Positions 12,890-26,517 of a DNA stretch of 64,000 bases are shown in pieces. Position numbers and translations under genes: made by a program. The notes under the pieces are model-generated. The model was given only the letters and a program-made list of their open reading frames with translations, was not told where the DNA came from and searched no databases. The first letter of the stretch is position 1. Each line of letters starts with the position of its first letter. Source of the stretch: Sipunculus nudus (Eukaryota > Annelida > Sipuncula > Golfingiida > Sipunculidae); contig CM049318.1 of the NCBI GenBank assembly GCA_026874595.1, positions 24,571,456 through 24,635,455 on the forward strand. The letters run 5' to 3'.

Positions 12890-14540
12890 AAATGTTATAA
12901 AGAATTTCCACAAAAAATCAAAGTATTTAAGTGTGAATCATTTGGCATATCTATTTGATACCTTGGTAGTACCTATTTTGATTTATGGAAGCGACTTATG
13001 GGGCTTAACTTAAATAGAAATAATTGAAAGAGTACACATTAAATTTTCAAGTATATGTTTTATACGCTAACAAGGTAGTCCTTGACGGTTTGGGTGGGGG
13101 GTGGGGGTGGGGATTGGCTCTTGTCGGCCCCAGAACTATCCCCCCTTCCCCTGATGCATCACACTTACCCTTCACTCACACTACCTTTTGAAAAAGAATC
13201 TTTTTGATTTCTGCCTTACTCTCTCTATACATTAATGACCTAATGGTGATTCCGGTAACGAAAAGATCTTATTACGACTTTGTGAAGGATGTGTGTAATT
13301 ATATATCAACAACATGTTGGTAAACACCGAAATGTTGACAAAAGGTAAGAACATTGGTTGCCCATTTGCAGAGGTAGAAAGGTCTCTTCTTGCAGAAATC
13401 CATTTGCAAAGCTCTGGCCTATCTTACTTGCCGCCAGCTGCCCTTGTTGGATTTACTTTATTTTGGCAAGCCCTCACAAATTATACGTATGTTGATATAA
13501 AGAAAAACAAGCAGCCCGTGTGCAGTGATTTCCATGCTTTCTGGCCTTCTCTTTTTCACAGCAACAAATAATCTGAATAAACTGATAGAAAATATTAATA
13601 CCTTTAATGTACATTTGATGTACTATGTAACCTGGAGAAACCTGCATTTATCACATTTTTTTTATTTCATATTCGCTATAGTAATTCCGCTGATCAGCAA
13701 TGATAGAAGCCAATTAAACCATCAACCCCAGGCTAATTACGTTCGTGTATTCGAGTAAAAAACATTGTCTCCAATACGTTCAGATGAACGGCACTCTTCT
13801 GTTTAATATGACCGATCGTCGATGTAACATTTGTTTGTATAGATTTTGAGTAAGCTCTGCAAATGTCATATGATTTACTGATTCTACTTATTGGCTACCA
13901 TTAAATCTTGATTCAGACGTCTGAGCTGGATTATCCGCATGTTGTTAAAAGTGATAACTTCCAAGCGACCGGTCTGTGAAGAAATATACTTTATCATCAA
14001 ATGTTATATTTGATATCATGTTGGTTGAATCTGGTTAACATTGCACTTGCAGTAATTGTATTGACTATGGATAAATGGTTATGGGATATTAAATGTCAAT
14101 AACGAACAATTATTTATTGCAAATATTATATTAATAATGTATAATTTGAAGATTTGGGGCTTGGTCCAGAAAAGCATTATCTCACTACAACTTTGCCGAT
14201 ACACGTACCTTTGCACAAGATTCCCTCTGAAGCACCCTTGTCCGAACCTGACAGTTTTTTTCCCTAGTTTCTCGGTATCGCTCCTTTAGCCACCATTTCG
14301 TACCCGGGTATCAAAGGTCGCATGTTAACATTTTACATACACCTCGTATTGATAATAATGAATTTGATGGTCCAGATGAGACTGGTTAGACTATATTTTT
14401 CAATCGATATTACTAGTATGGTTTTTGAATGAAGCTCAATATCTTGCTTTAGTTGTACATACGGTCCTCTGTTATACTGTAAAAGTTTGAAAATTTAATC
14501 AGTAAAAACTGTCTAAGGGCTGGCCACAGAGAATCTATGA
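12890..14540. other. Unique intergenic DNA, no gene recognised
   Basis: Between the ST1 5'-flank duplication and the first piggyBac-like element. Contains a G-rich stretch near 13090-13115 and two short overlapping frames (13314-13758) without recognisable domains. No repeat partner seen elsewhere in the window. Confidence 0.6.
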
Positions 14541-15600
14541 TTAACACTTTCGCTGCCTATGACGAGTATACTCGTCATATTTTGTGATTCCCCCAGTACC
14601 TATGACGGGCATACTCGTCAAGTATTTATCAACAATTTTCAATAAGAAATCTCTTTAATTTATCAATTAACACTTCGCAGATGAGTAGTAGTTCATTTAT
14701 AAATTTGTTTCGTGTCATGAAATTTAAGAATTTGTAATTCCTCAGTGCGTTTGATAACTCGAAGGTAGGATAGGTGTGTGGAGCGTGAAAACATCTACGG
14801 CTACTGTCCTTTGCCGTGAAATAAGTTCATGACCCGCTGTAGTGTAAAATCATTTCTGTGAAGGAGTATTCCTTAGAATCAAACACAAGTGAGGATAGCA
14901 AAAATGTATCTAGTTTTATATTTGTGCGTATTTTTGGCCACTTAATTTCGGCAAACCCGCTGGTGAGACCGAGGTGTGACAGGTGTGAACTCGAGATAGC
15001 GAAGCGTGAAGTCGTTCAGGTTTATTGCCCGCGAGGACAGCCTATTGTGCAATCAACAACAAAGGGCACGTGCCACATGACTGAAACAATTATCGGCAGG
15101 GTAATCAGAACGCGGCTGCAAGTAATTGGTTTTGTTTATTTGGATTTTTTCACTTATCATATATATCTATAGATAGCAATATGTATGTGTAAGTACCTTT
15201 GCCAACAAGTGAATGTTAATTGTAAATATTCAGAAAGCAAACTCGAACAATCACTTGGGGATCCTTTAGTATAACGGCATTCCCAACTGCACTTTGGAAT
15301 TCACCATAGGCAAACCTGACGTATGACTTTGAGACAATTCATAGTATTATATCATAAGCCGTTGAGTTGATCATATTACGTTACACTTTGATCATTCGAA
15401 ATTTTCGTATAATTCCAAACTTCGTTTGACGGTGACAATGAGGAGGTCCATTGCATCATGCTATCGTATAAATACATGTAACTCTATGACTGTGTAATAG
15501 AAGATAAATCAATTTTTATAATTATATTGATTGGTAGAATCAGTATGTTTCTAATGATAGAGAAAAAAAGTATTTTTGTGCAGTAAAAATACAATGAATG

Positions 15601-15690
15601 AAAAATAAAAAGCTAACAGTGGATTCGAACCTGCGCAGTTTACCACTGCGTATCTAGTGACTTACTACATAACCCCTGTGCCATCTTACC
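15601..15690 (-). mobile_element. tRNA-like sequence inside piggyBac-like copy 1
   Basis: On the minus strand: A-box-like gatggcacaggggttatg, then a perfect B box GGTTCGAATCC with a flanking stem. No matching acceptor stem and no intact cloverleaf, so it is probably an old SINE head or tRNA-like internal promoter rather than a tRNA gene. Repeated at 19700-19775. Confidence 0.5.
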
Positions 15691-15913
15691 ACATGTGTTA
15701 TTAGCATTTTTCTGGTCCATAAACCGGCACGAGACACAAACCCTTGCATGTTCCACCAGATCGATAAATTTGATGATCATACATGATTATAACAGTGATG
15801 TTTTATAAATCTCCATCGATTATTTCTACTAGTATTTCAATGATCCATCCGAGTGTGTACAGGAGCCGCTATTGCGTGAGCCATTGGATTTTCCCGGTCC
15901 AGGTGTAAACATG

Positions 15914-16051
<138 letters not shown>

Positions 16052-16328
16052 TTTATATACATATATTTGTGCATGTGAGCGCGCGCATCTGTGTTTGTGT
16101 GCGCTTGTTTCCTTTGAAGTCTTTACTGGCTGTAGGCCTTATTAGCTAATTAGGTAGAACAGGTTTATGACATACTTCTGTGCATAACACCTCTGGCAGG
16201 TTTTATGGCCCTTGGACCAGATGGACTTCACACCCTTGTTATCAGCATTTCACACCCAGAACTAACTCACCCGGACCTCCCCGAGACTGTTGCAGGGGGA
16301 ATATTTGGCTCGGCAGCGAATATGTTAA

Positions 16329-17869
16329 CAATGCCATACGAAAGTTTGCTAGATAATAATAATGCTGGCCAGGCCACTCTATCATAACCACCTTAGAAAT
16401 AAGAGCACTTCTTCGAGATTCCGTCGGTGGTCAAACTATTGAGGTTTTATTAAATATGAATAATAATTTCGCTCGCCTTATGAAATATTATAAAAATAAA
16501 CATTTGCACCTTAAATGAGATGTGTGCATCTGAACGGATGCCATGGCTTTCTCCCTAGCATGATAACCCCCTTGTTTCTTTTGCAGTGTGCCATCACCAC
16601 TCCCCTCTATGACAACTCTTACCAGGTTACAATTCATCCGAAGTTAGTACCTCCTGCAGGTGCTTTGGTAAAGTGATATTTCCCTGAGAGTGAAAACAGT
16701 TCATTGAACTGTGACCTTACTTATTCATGTGTGATCATAATAGAGTTAGTTTTGATCAAAGAAACATTAAAACGTGAATTGTAACGATTTTTTTATTCGT
16801 TGACTGGATTCTGCATGGAAAGATACACGGGTGGGCCAAATAATAGTTATTACAGTAAAGGTAACAATTTAAAGTAAAAGAAATTATGGTGGCACCATCA
16901 GGGGTTTAACGTCAGGTGATGACGTAACCTTAAAAAACTCACGTGTTCACGTCAGTTTGTCGTCTGAGATTTACTGCTGTGCCTATTTTTACTTCAAATA
17001 TCAGCTTTTCTTGTTCTGATTTTAACATATCTGTGAATGTTTGTACAATAAGTATATATGATTGTGGAGAAAAGCAATATATTCATTAAAAATATATATA
17101 TAATGTAGCCTATAAACAACATAAACGACTGACTGAGAGAGCAAATATTCAGGTCTTTGCCTACACGAAAAGGCTTATATTTCCAGCCTATACAAAATAT
17201 TGTTAATTATAAAATAAAAACAAACATCTCATCATTGATCACACTTTTAACCAAACCGTACATAATCATAAGAGCGCAATGGTTCTAAAGGCCTAAGAGA
17301 GAAGTATAAGATGCCGGGTGGCTTTCTATCGATCTATCGATCACCACAAGAGACACTTTTTTTTCAGATTTATCGGATTTTGTTGAACTGTAAAATAAAT
17401 AAGTCTAATTAAATACTCAAGATCAAATTATATATTCCCAAAATATTATTTTTTACAGTAATGTTAGAGAACTATATCGCAAACACAGCTTTGAGGAGTG
17501 TACCGGGCAATGAACATGTTATTCACCTCAGGTGCCAATGTTGACGTATGTATACACGAAACATTGTGTCCATTAAGCATTAACTCCCTGATATTCGTCC
17601 ATTTCAGCTATGGTTAGGAACAAACCTTTTACGGTAAACAAGCCTTTTATTTTGGCTGTTATTCTTGGTCAATTATACTCTCCACGTAACTTACAGAAGA
17701 TATATACAGTAGGCCTATACATAACATTAGACGCACGTCCTATACTATTGGTCTGTGTATAAATATTCCTAATATATCTCCGTTGGACCTGATATTACGT
17801 AAACTACATTTTATTTATTTATCATTGGACATAAGCATCGCCATATGGACTTACTGTGATGTAGTCATA

Positions 17870-17916
<47 letters not shown>

Positions 17917-18921
17917 TAAGGCATATTACATCGTTTGCTCAGTACAGTATTTCTTGCAAGACGTAGGCCTATAGATCTGCTGTTGACGTCTTACAATTGT
18001 AGTTTAATGCAGAGTGAAATATTACAAACAAGAAAAATATGGTAAAAAGGCAGTAAAGGTGACCTGCCTAAAACAGGCTTCTTAACTGATGGTATGTTCT
18101 TATTTTTCTCGTACACCTTGGAGCTTACTAGATGATAATAACAACATAAACACACTTGTATCAGATTCACATAAAACCCTTGAAAAATCCTACCATTCCA
18201 AACACCAAATCAATACAATTAATCATACTCTATTTAAGACATAAAAATAATAAAGATGTACATCACCAGAGTCTGCATCCTATGCTTCGATTTCTTGTGT
18301 TAAATGTCACACCCCAACAAAAGGCTTAAGCACAAATAATCCACGTGAACAGTTCAAGTAAATCTTCCCAGTGAATAGGCCAACTAAACCTCGAAGACAA
18401 TCTGTTGTAATTCTGAAGTGAAGTCCAGGTTTAATACAAAAGGCAAACTAAAGACAATCTATATAAAATCTGTACGAAGTATGTATAAAGTCCATAGAAT
18501 AAATGTAACTATGTAATTATCGGAGTAGGTCTCAAGACTGACGAGAAAGTTTCACCCTTTTATGTCCGCTGGTCTTCTTCCTTCCCTGTCCCTAAACACA
18601 GTCCCATTGACAGCTTTCTCACCTGAAGTCCAGAAATTTCTAGACAAGGAAAATTCCAAAGAACGTACTGGAAGCTTTTAGAACACCACCAACGCGCTGT
18701 GTGTTTACACTCTGCGAGCAAGCCAGAGTTCAACAAGTGAGGTACCCATAGCAACGCACAGGGCCAATCAGAATGTCAAAAACACGTTAACCTATGTAAA
18801 ATCCTGTGCATAATAAAAAAATACCTGTAACAACAAACAAAAACATTTTCTAATGATTTTCAAAATCATCCTTCATCAATATGTTCGTTTCACCAAGAAC
18901 CTAAAAATATCGTCGTTCACC
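16329..18921. other. Unique DNA between the two piggyBac-like copies
   Basis: No domain, tRNA or repeat partner recognised except the CA run at 17871. A 64-codon minus-strand frame at 18560-18754 has no recognisable motif and is at chance length for this region. Confidence 0.6.
17871..17911. repeat. (CA)n microsatellite
   Basis: About 20 pure CA units in otherwise unique sequence. Confidence 0.95.
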
Positions 18922-19699
18922 TTAACACTTTCGCTGCCTATGACGAGTATACTCGTCATATTTTATGATTCCCCCAGTGCCTATGACGGGTATACTCGTC
19001 ATGAATTTATCAGCAATTTTCAGTAAGAAATCTCTTAAATTTAGAGAATTTAGTGTGAACTCGAGATAGCGAGGCGTGAAGTCGTTCAGGTTTATTGCAC
19101 CGCGAGGACAGCCTATTGCGCAATCAACAACAATAGGGCGCGTGCCACATGCCTAACACACAGATCGGCAGGGTAATCAGAACGCGGCTGCATATTATTG
19201 GTTTGGCATATTTGGATATCTCACGTATCCTATACATTTAGAGAAAGCAATATGCTTGTGTAAGTACCTCGGCCAACAAGTGCATGTAAATTGTAAAATT
19301 CTGAAAGCAACCTCGGACGATCACTTGCGGAACATGTTTGCCCTTTTGTGCACCGTCAATCCCAACCGCACTTTGGAATTCACCATATGCACCCCGACGT
19401 ATGACTTTCAGACAATTCATAATAAAGTATTATATCATGAGGCCTAGAGTTGATCATATTAGGTTACACTTTGATCACACGCAATTTTCGTATAATTCCC
19501 GGCTTCGTTTGACGGTGACAATGACGAGGTCCACTGTATCATGCTGTCGCCACGGTATGTAAATAACTCAATGACTGTGTGTAATAAAGGATAAAACAAT
19601 TTTTAGAATTATAATGATTGGTAGAATCAGTTTGTTCGTAATGAAAAGCAAAACAGTAATTTTTTTCAGTAAAAATAAAAGTTTGTAAAATGAAAGAAA

Positions 19700-19775
19700 A
19701 AAAAGGGACGGAGAATCGAACTCGCGCGGTTTTCCGTCTCGCGTCACCTGTCCCCTGAGCCATCTTTACACATGT
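19700..19775 (-). mobile_element. tRNA-like sequence inside piggyBac-like copy 2
   Basis: Minus-strand gatggctcaggggacaggtg (A box) and agttcgattct (B box). Paralogous to 15601-15690. Confidence 0.5.
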
Positions 19776-20016
19776 GCAAATGTACTTGAAAGTTAATAGC
19801 AATCATAAACTAGAATAAGACACAAACCCTCGCGAGTTCTATCAGATTGATGAAGTGACATTAGAATTTAGATGATTATACATGATGATAACTGTGACGT
19901 TTTATAAATCTTCATCTATTATTTCAACTTATATATCGAAGGTCAATCCGAGTGTGTACAGGAGCCGCTATTGCGTGAGCCCGTGGACTTTCCCGGTCCT
20001 GGTGTAAACATGAATT

Positions 20017-20064
20017 CTTTCTCTCTCTCTTCTCTCTCTTTCTCTCTTTCTCTCTCTCTCTCTC

Positions 20065-20099
<35 letters not shown>

Positions 20100-20137
20100 T
20101 ATACAAATATTATATATATTATATATATATATATATT
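20017..20137. repeat. (CT)n/(TA)n compound microsatellite in piggyBac-like copy 2
   Basis: Same position as 15915-16051 but interrupted (tctttctctc) and shorter. Confidence 0.95.
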
Positions 20138-20754
20138 TGTGCATGTGAGGGCGTATCTGTGTTTGTGTGCGCTTGTTTCCTTTGAAGTCCTTTCTGGCTG
20201 TAGGCCTAATTAGCTAATTAGGCGGAACAAGGTTATGACATCCTTCTGTGCATAACACCTCAGGCAAGTTTTATGGCCCTTGCACCAGGTGGACTTCACA
20301 CCCTCGTTATCAGCATTTCACACCTAGAACTTACTCACCCGGACCTCCATGAGACTGTTGCAGGCCCTGGCACTGGGGGAATATTTGGCTGGGCAGCGAA
20401 TGTGTTAAACTTCCGTATTAAGTATTACTCCATTTTATGCATCAACTTATCAACAAATCAACAATTTTTCATTAAAAAACATTTATGAGTACTGTAACGA
20501 AATACATGATATATACCTCATTTACATTAGTGAGTATGAGCGTTAATAATGACATTTATGTCATATAAGCGAATACACAGCTGCAACCCTAGCTGGACAG
20601 ATTGGCCTTATACATACTTTTGTCGTAATGCGTAGTTATCACAGCGATGAGTATACTTTATAAATCACCCTAATGGGGCTAGTTTACACAAACAAAACAC
20701 GAAAACACATTACAAAAGATTGCGCCTTTTGGGTATCATCACTTGAATGACTTT

Positions 20755-20835
20755 GATGGAGTGTTAGCTCCGCTAGAGGCCTGGGTCCGATTCCCGACTT
20801 GTTCATGAAAACGGGTTGAGGTGTCCTAGGGGTCC
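20755..20835 (+). mobile_element. Isolated tRNA-like SINE head
   Basis: gtgttagctccgctagaggc followed by a B-box-like gggtccgattccc and then cgggttgaggtgtcctaggg. The rest of 20409-21000 shows no gene. Confidence 0.4.
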
Positions 20836-21889
20836 TCCAACTCTAAACATTATACAATGCAACAATATGTGCTATGGAGAGTTCCTAGCCTTAGTTAATA
20901 GACATATTTGTTCAATCCATATAAACTTGCTCTGCAAATAACAATCATGACAAGCTCCTGTTAGTCAGTATGTAAAAACTTTAAAACACTGATCCCTATT
21001 TATCTTACACACTGATTCGGGCCATGTATTTGCCCGTCCTGTATTGATTATTGTGATATCAACACTAGCAGTTAAACCATGATTTCCGAAAGAACTGTGA
21101 CTTTCGGATTTAAGTGTGTATTCAATATGGCAGCACCCCTGAGCAATTTCGGGAAATTTGGAGGATTAACCTATAAACGAACAAGAAAGGAGAGGCACCC
21201 GACTCAAACTACTCCGATTACCTTGGCTCAAACACACCTTTGAACATTTTTGTTTTAATGTGTCGTGGATTGGTAATTGTTTCCGCCAAAATAAATTTCC
21301 GGAGTTCATCTCCGTGTTCATTTCAGAAGAGCTCTTTTGACACCCCTGGATCCATCTCTCTGAAACCTGGCATATTTATCGGACAACATGTGAACTGGTC
21401 CCTGACAATACTGGTAGTGCCTCCTGCACTCCTCTTTTTGGTCAGTGTCCATCTGAGTATATTTTTTTCTATGGTAATTAGTCATCAAATGAGTGTTTCA
21501 ATATACTGGCCTAAAAGTATGCATGTCAATAGTTCCTGGATACTACCAGCTCGTAATTAAGAATGGTGGAAACAAATGCAATATTGTTCGCAGGGCGGCC
21601 ATCCATGCATTTGTTTTCGGTGGCAATCAGACTGTTTTGCGACATCATCTTTGAGCAGTAAGTATTGCAGGTATCTTATTGCCTTTTTCTTTTATGCCAC
21701 ATTTGTGTTCAGTGTGTTGCATCGTTGCTGAAGTTAATCCTTTTTATATTGGAACGATAAGTACTGAGATGGCATCATCATATAATTCCATACTTTATCT
21801 GTGGTATGCGTACAATACTGAAATACGTGTTGCTTGTTTTCGGTATCCTTCATAGCACTATTTTTACAATTCTAGGTAATCTTGGCACG

Positions 21890-22250
21890 AGGACCATTCA
21901 CTGGAACAAGTGACAGTCGGGGTAAGGGCCTTTAAAGAAAACATACCAGAAAATATACCAGAGAGTTAGAGGATTTAAGAAGAATAGGAAACCCAGAGGT
22001 AAAGGAAAAACGAAAATACACTAAACGCTTCCAGTGTAGATGACATAAAATGATCAATTGATATGATAAAAATTTTCAAAAGCAACCATTTGAGTGATAC
22101 TCGATTGGAGGATACCATGCACCGAGAACAGGCGAACCGCCTTCGCCAAAGGCCAGAATGGCTCTGTCGCTTGTTATTCACAAAACAGGCTGAAGGTTTA
22201 CAATGCATATGAATAAACCCTTCTGTCAAGGACGGATTTGAGCATGATTC
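21890..22250 (+). pseudogene. Second TRIM-like coiled-coil fragment
   Basis: Paralogous to 3372-3731 and carried by the 1-6 kb / 21-26 kb segmental duplication. The frame starts LEQVTVGVRAFKENI but is broken by stops within 25 codons (frameshift in the KYTRKLEDLG segment). It has diverged further from coding capacity than the left copy. Confidence 0.45.
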
Positions 22251-22265
22251 ACCTGACATCTGGCC

Positions 22266-22268
<3 letters not shown>

Positions 22269-22329
<61 letters not shown>

Positions 22330-22366
22330 GTATATATATAAACATTTAAATATATATATATATATG
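22269..22366. repeat. (TA)n microsatellite
   Basis: TA run with TATG interruptions next to the TRIM-like coiled-coil fragment. Confidence 0.95.
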
Positions 22367-22553
22367 TGGTAGGATAAATAAAATGGTCAGATGTTTTTCA
22401 CATTGTATATATTATGTTACAATTAGGTTTTTTTAATGTTAAATAATACTCAATATAATAATAATTATAATTATTATTATTATTACTTTTATTTTTATTA
22501 TTTTCATTTATAGTTTTCTTAATATTTGCAGTGATTATCATATTTCATCAGCC

Positions 22554-22556
<3 letters not shown>

Positions 22557-22602
<46 letters not shown>
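22557..22602. repeat. (TA)n microsatellite
   Basis: Pure TA run leading into the 44-bp duplication. Confidence 0.95.
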
Positions 22603-22605
<3 letters not shown>

Positions 22606-22678
22606 AGTTATTGAAAAGTACATTGGGAAGGGTATATATATATATGCAAGTTATTGAAAAGTACATTGGGAAGGGTAT
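22597..22678. repeat. About 44-bp direct tandem duplication at the edge of a TA run
   Basis: The phrase 'atgcaagttattgaaaagta' with cattgggaagggtata occurs twice back to back, separated by a short TA run. Looks like a replication-slippage duplication. Confidence 0.85.
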
Positions 22679-24349
22679 GGCCCTCCTATATTGTGAAAAC
22701 CTTTGAAGCTGTAATATAAACAGATAATCTTAAGGCTCATTTTCACAAAGTTTTTTTTACGAATAACGAATGATCTCTTAAATGCCTTAGCATAATGTAG
22801 TCAAACGTTAGTGGGGTTCCATATTCACAATTTCTATTGTTCAAAAGCTGTTGCAAAATGTTAATGTCAATAATGAAAATGCCATTCTACGATGTTTAAC
22901 TTGCAAAATATAATATAAAAAATTGACATGTTGAAACCTTACATTAAATTTGTGTGCATTGTGAAGGCTTCTGTGTTCTAGGCAGAGCATAAGACCCGGG
23001 CAGCAGAGCACAGATCGAGAGTTTGAGTAAAGGCATCAACAGAGGAGCCGTAAATTATCACAGTAGCCCCGAACCCAGTCCTTGCGCACCACCGGATAAC
23101 AGGAACCCATGCCTCATTCACAAAATAAAATACGGAGTCTTCACGGAGTTAAACACACAGCTGTTCGAAAATATCCTCAATTTATGAACAACAACAGTAA
23201 TAATATGAATAACGTAATAATCTTATTCTTAATAAAAAAAAAATATGCAAAACGAAAATCCATCACGAATAAAGGGGATAAAAATAGATAACATGAGAGG
23301 TGTTACAGCTGAACGAAGTGGTCGTGTGGGTGGTGGTGGGGGCAGTTGACCAGCCACTGTTTATGCTTACCCTGTATAGGTTAAATGGTGAATGGTTAAA
23401 GAACCATGTATTCGCAGACCCTTTTACATCCCCTCAGGAGAACACCGTGTTTCATGTAAACGTGATATACCTAGTCTTAGAATGGGCAGTCTAAAAGTTA
23501 TGTTAAATATTCGTACACGTACGGATGTCTTGATTTTACTCCTCGCTTGGTGTATCTTTTGTTTATCGAGGGAGTGCTGACAACACCTCCTTGTTTGACA
23601 GTTCACTATGGCTAATATAAGGACCCGAAGTTCACGGAAACCAGCACAGTGCATACTACTCGATTATTTATACAAGTAAGTTTATATATATGAGAATACA
23701 CAGATGATAAAGCTGTAGGGATAAAGACATATTTTATCTGTTATAAAGGATTTTAACTGATAATAGTGTAAACTACATCAATGTACAGTGACTGGGCGTG
23801 GACATTCAAACACGCTTTCCTTGGTTCTTCTTTCCTTTTATGTTTCTTCTCGGATTTTTCCTTGAAGTTTTCGTTCGAGTTGGGTTGTATCGTAAGCCAT
23901 CACCATATCATAGCCCTTTATCATTCCTTGCAAGCATTTCAAAGGTAAAGCGTTCACTGGCCGCCATAATTTGTATAAATACCTGATGGTCAATGCTGGA
24001 TGTAAGAATGTCATAATAGAGACTTAGATGGATACCTATATCAGTAGATTAAAAAGGTCGAAATAAATTAAATGAAACTACAAGGTTTTTAACTTGAAAT
24101 ACCCAATTTTTGCACCTGGTCCAGGGTTTACAGCACATAACTCAAAACAAGGAGATTTGGGGAATTTGGAATGGTGGAATTTCTCCGCTGGTGACCCGGG
24201 TCCGATGCCGAAATAAATACGATTTACAGAGAGTAAATGTTAACAAGTATTTTTTTTTTTAAATACAGGCGACGACGCCAGTTGCTGGGAGCTATTCATG
24301 GATAATATTCATGGCACGAATCATGACAATCCATGCATTAATGGCTTGG

Positions 24350-24595
24350 GTAGGGGGTACTTAGAAACTCCGTAGCTTAAAGGATATAGGTTGAAGTAAC
24401 CTAATTTCAAATTTGCAAGGAAATTTCTTATTGACCTCTATGGATGTTCACTTACAAGCTTCTAGGGTCAGCGGTTACGATTTGTTCCTACGGAAGGTCG
24501 AACGGCCAGACGGTCGGACGGACGACGGAAGGAAAAAAAACGCCAGACCTATACCTCCGTTGACTTTCAGTCAGCTTAGCAAAAAATGGTCACGT
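24350..24595. repeat. Poly-G-headed dispersed repeat, copy 2
   Basis: Starts tagggggtacttagaaactc and ends at the acggccagacggtcggacgg block and ttgactttcagtcagctt. Close to copy 1, because both sit in duplicated block A. Confidence 0.75.
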
Positions 24596-24867
24596 CAAAA
24601 TTAGGAGCACATAAGGAGCAACAGTCATTTAACAGGGAATAAAATTAACTAAATGTTATGGGGATACGATCATTGTCTACAATGGTTTGAAGTAAAATAT
24701 GTGTTCAGGTTTTTCGGTGACCATGACATTTGACCAATGTCGACGCAACAAAATGTAACCAAAATAAAATCTTCCGTCAAGCAACAAACACCGTTACAAA
24801 CTAACAACGGGACATACGGGACTAACTAAAATGCTTGAAGAGTCTTTGATTTCTGCAAGCAATAAAC

Positions 24868-25085
24868 AAACAGCCAGGACAGTAAAGGGGTAAAACGCTT
24901 GGCGATCTCCGCTGGCCATCCGGGTTCAATCCCCGGCATGGCGGGGAGAGTGGGTTGTAGCTGCCCGTCAAAGGCCGGTGGTTTTCTCCGGGTTTTCTGG
25001 TTTCATTCACCATTAAGACTACCAAACGCCTCGATCTGATTGATTAGTTAATAGCTATTCGTATAATTCACGTAAAATAAATGTT
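24868..25085 (+). mobile_element. tRNA-derived SINE (family SB)
   Basis: ggtaaaacgcttggcgatct head, B box GGTTCAATCCC, centre aggccggtggttttctccgg, tail attagttaatagctattcg...gtaaaataaat. In block A right copy. Confidence 0.75.
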
Positions 25086-26517
25086 TATATGAAATAAAAC
25101 ATATCCAAAACTGACCAACATGCAACAGACTCATAAACATGATGATAAGCCCAAAGTCGCCAGCTTCCAACTTTAATAAAATATCTTGTCAGTGGACTTT
25201 GAAATAAACTTTTGTTTCGTCTATTGCTGATTAATTTACAAATTATCTTTACCTTTTTTACTTTTTTTCCATTTGGCCTGTGAAAGAAACATTTTATTCG
25301 TCGAGGGTTTTTGTTGTTTTATCTATTAGTATAACAATAGTTTAACTGATGTTCGTTATATTCTATCGTATTTAGGAAGAAACAAGTGCAAAATAATGAA
25401 CAATTAGCTAGTTAATCTTTTGTTTAAACGAGACTTACCTGATATTCATATTGTTATTGAAAATTACTGTTCCTTTTCTGTGAGAAAATCATTGTCTTCT
25501 TTTTTGTTATGAAAACTTATTTCTGAATGAAAGTCATCTTAATTTATTGTAGTCTCCGTTTTTCTGTTAACAATAAAAGTATATGCAAACAAACATACTG
25601 TATTGCTGTTATAAAATTTTGCAGGAACATCTGCAAATTGCTCAAACATTTATATTGTGTAACCTGTAAGCTGTAGATTGCACAATCTGTGCTGACACGT
25701 GTTCTGTAAAAAAAATGTAAATTCTACGTTTCTCTTATTCAGCTTTCCACGTCAATCAGAAAATATAACACTTTAACTTTCATACCATGGTTATTCTTTA
25801 GAGTAAGAGTAATTAAATCAGTACGAATGAGTGAATCATTAAAAAGCGTGGCTAATATGTAACTTTGCAACTTTTTGCTGATAATAAATGTTGATGATCA
25901 AAAGCCCTGCATAAAAATTATTTTGTCTGCTATTTAAAACTAATATGCATATAGGTTTTTGTAAATTCTCCTTGCACACTCCAGATAAGGTTACTGTGGC
26001 ATATATTTATTTGCTGTAAACTTCAGTTTGTTGCCAGGATTTAGCTGAGCGTCGTGGCGCATGAACCTTATGTTTTTCTTTAATTAGGGTATTTCCAATA
26101 ACATATGAAAAATATTTTATTATGAACATTAATTAGGTGGTAAAGTTGTAACCGTGCTTAGCAAAAGTAAATACAACAGCAAATACCGGTACCTAAAGTT
26201 AAATATACGGAGAGGCAATAAAATTTCCAAGCCATTCCTGAAATGTATATTGCTTCATTGTACTTTAGTATTGATACATTATCTATTTTCAGACCTTTAT
26301 TTTTCATCTCTATCTCCTCCGAATGTTTCTAAACGTTGGGCCTAATAGTTAATAGATAATAATTAAACATTATCTTTGGTGTCATCTTTATCGTTGCTGA
26401 AGGAGCGCCTAGAACGGGGGTCCCTGACTTCCTCTACTATGTTGCTCGAGCGCAATCGTTACCTTCTTTAAAAAAATTATAATAACCCTCTCTGATTATA
26501 CCAAAAAAGTAATCGAG

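Larger units (their letters stand above)
9812..12890. repeat. ST 5'-flank duplication, ST1 copy
   Basis: Matches 59173-61920 almost end to end, and 27880-28972 in part. It contains the hAT-like element, a 115-bp tandem array and a TG run. Homology with the ST4 copy ends near 12890, at the phrase 'catccggaaat'. No coding region recognised; as it lies upstream of the sulfotransferase it may include the untranslated first exon and promoter, but no core promoter motif could be fixed. Confidence 0.8.
18922..20408. mobile_element. piggyBac-like non-autonomous element, copy 2
   Basis: Same organisation as 14541-16328: TTAA at 18922-18925 and 20405-20408. The left terminal sequence is TTAACACTTTCGCTGCC, and the reverse complement of the right end is TTAACACATTCGCTGCC. 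The subterminal TTCCCCCAGTGCC is present in inverted orientation at both ends. It is about 300 bp shorter than copy 1, mostly through loss of sequence just inside the left end (after about 19050). It carries the same minus-strand tRNA-like block (19700-19775) and CT/TA run. No transposase seen. Confidence 0.78.
21000..26250. repeat. Segmental duplication block A, right copy
   Basis: The counterpart of 1-5970. It leads almost directly into the 3' side of ST2, whereas the left copy is separated from ST1 by a further 2.5 kb (6.0-8.5 kb) that ST2 lacks. Sequence 22650-23240 and 23280-23900 is specific to this copy and shows no recognisable gene. Confidence 0.8.

Noticed and set aside
21240-21560. 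A 106-codon frame as a membrane protein gene
   Set aside because: It is hydrophobic but matches block A repeat DNA, whose left copy (540-780) does not keep the frame.
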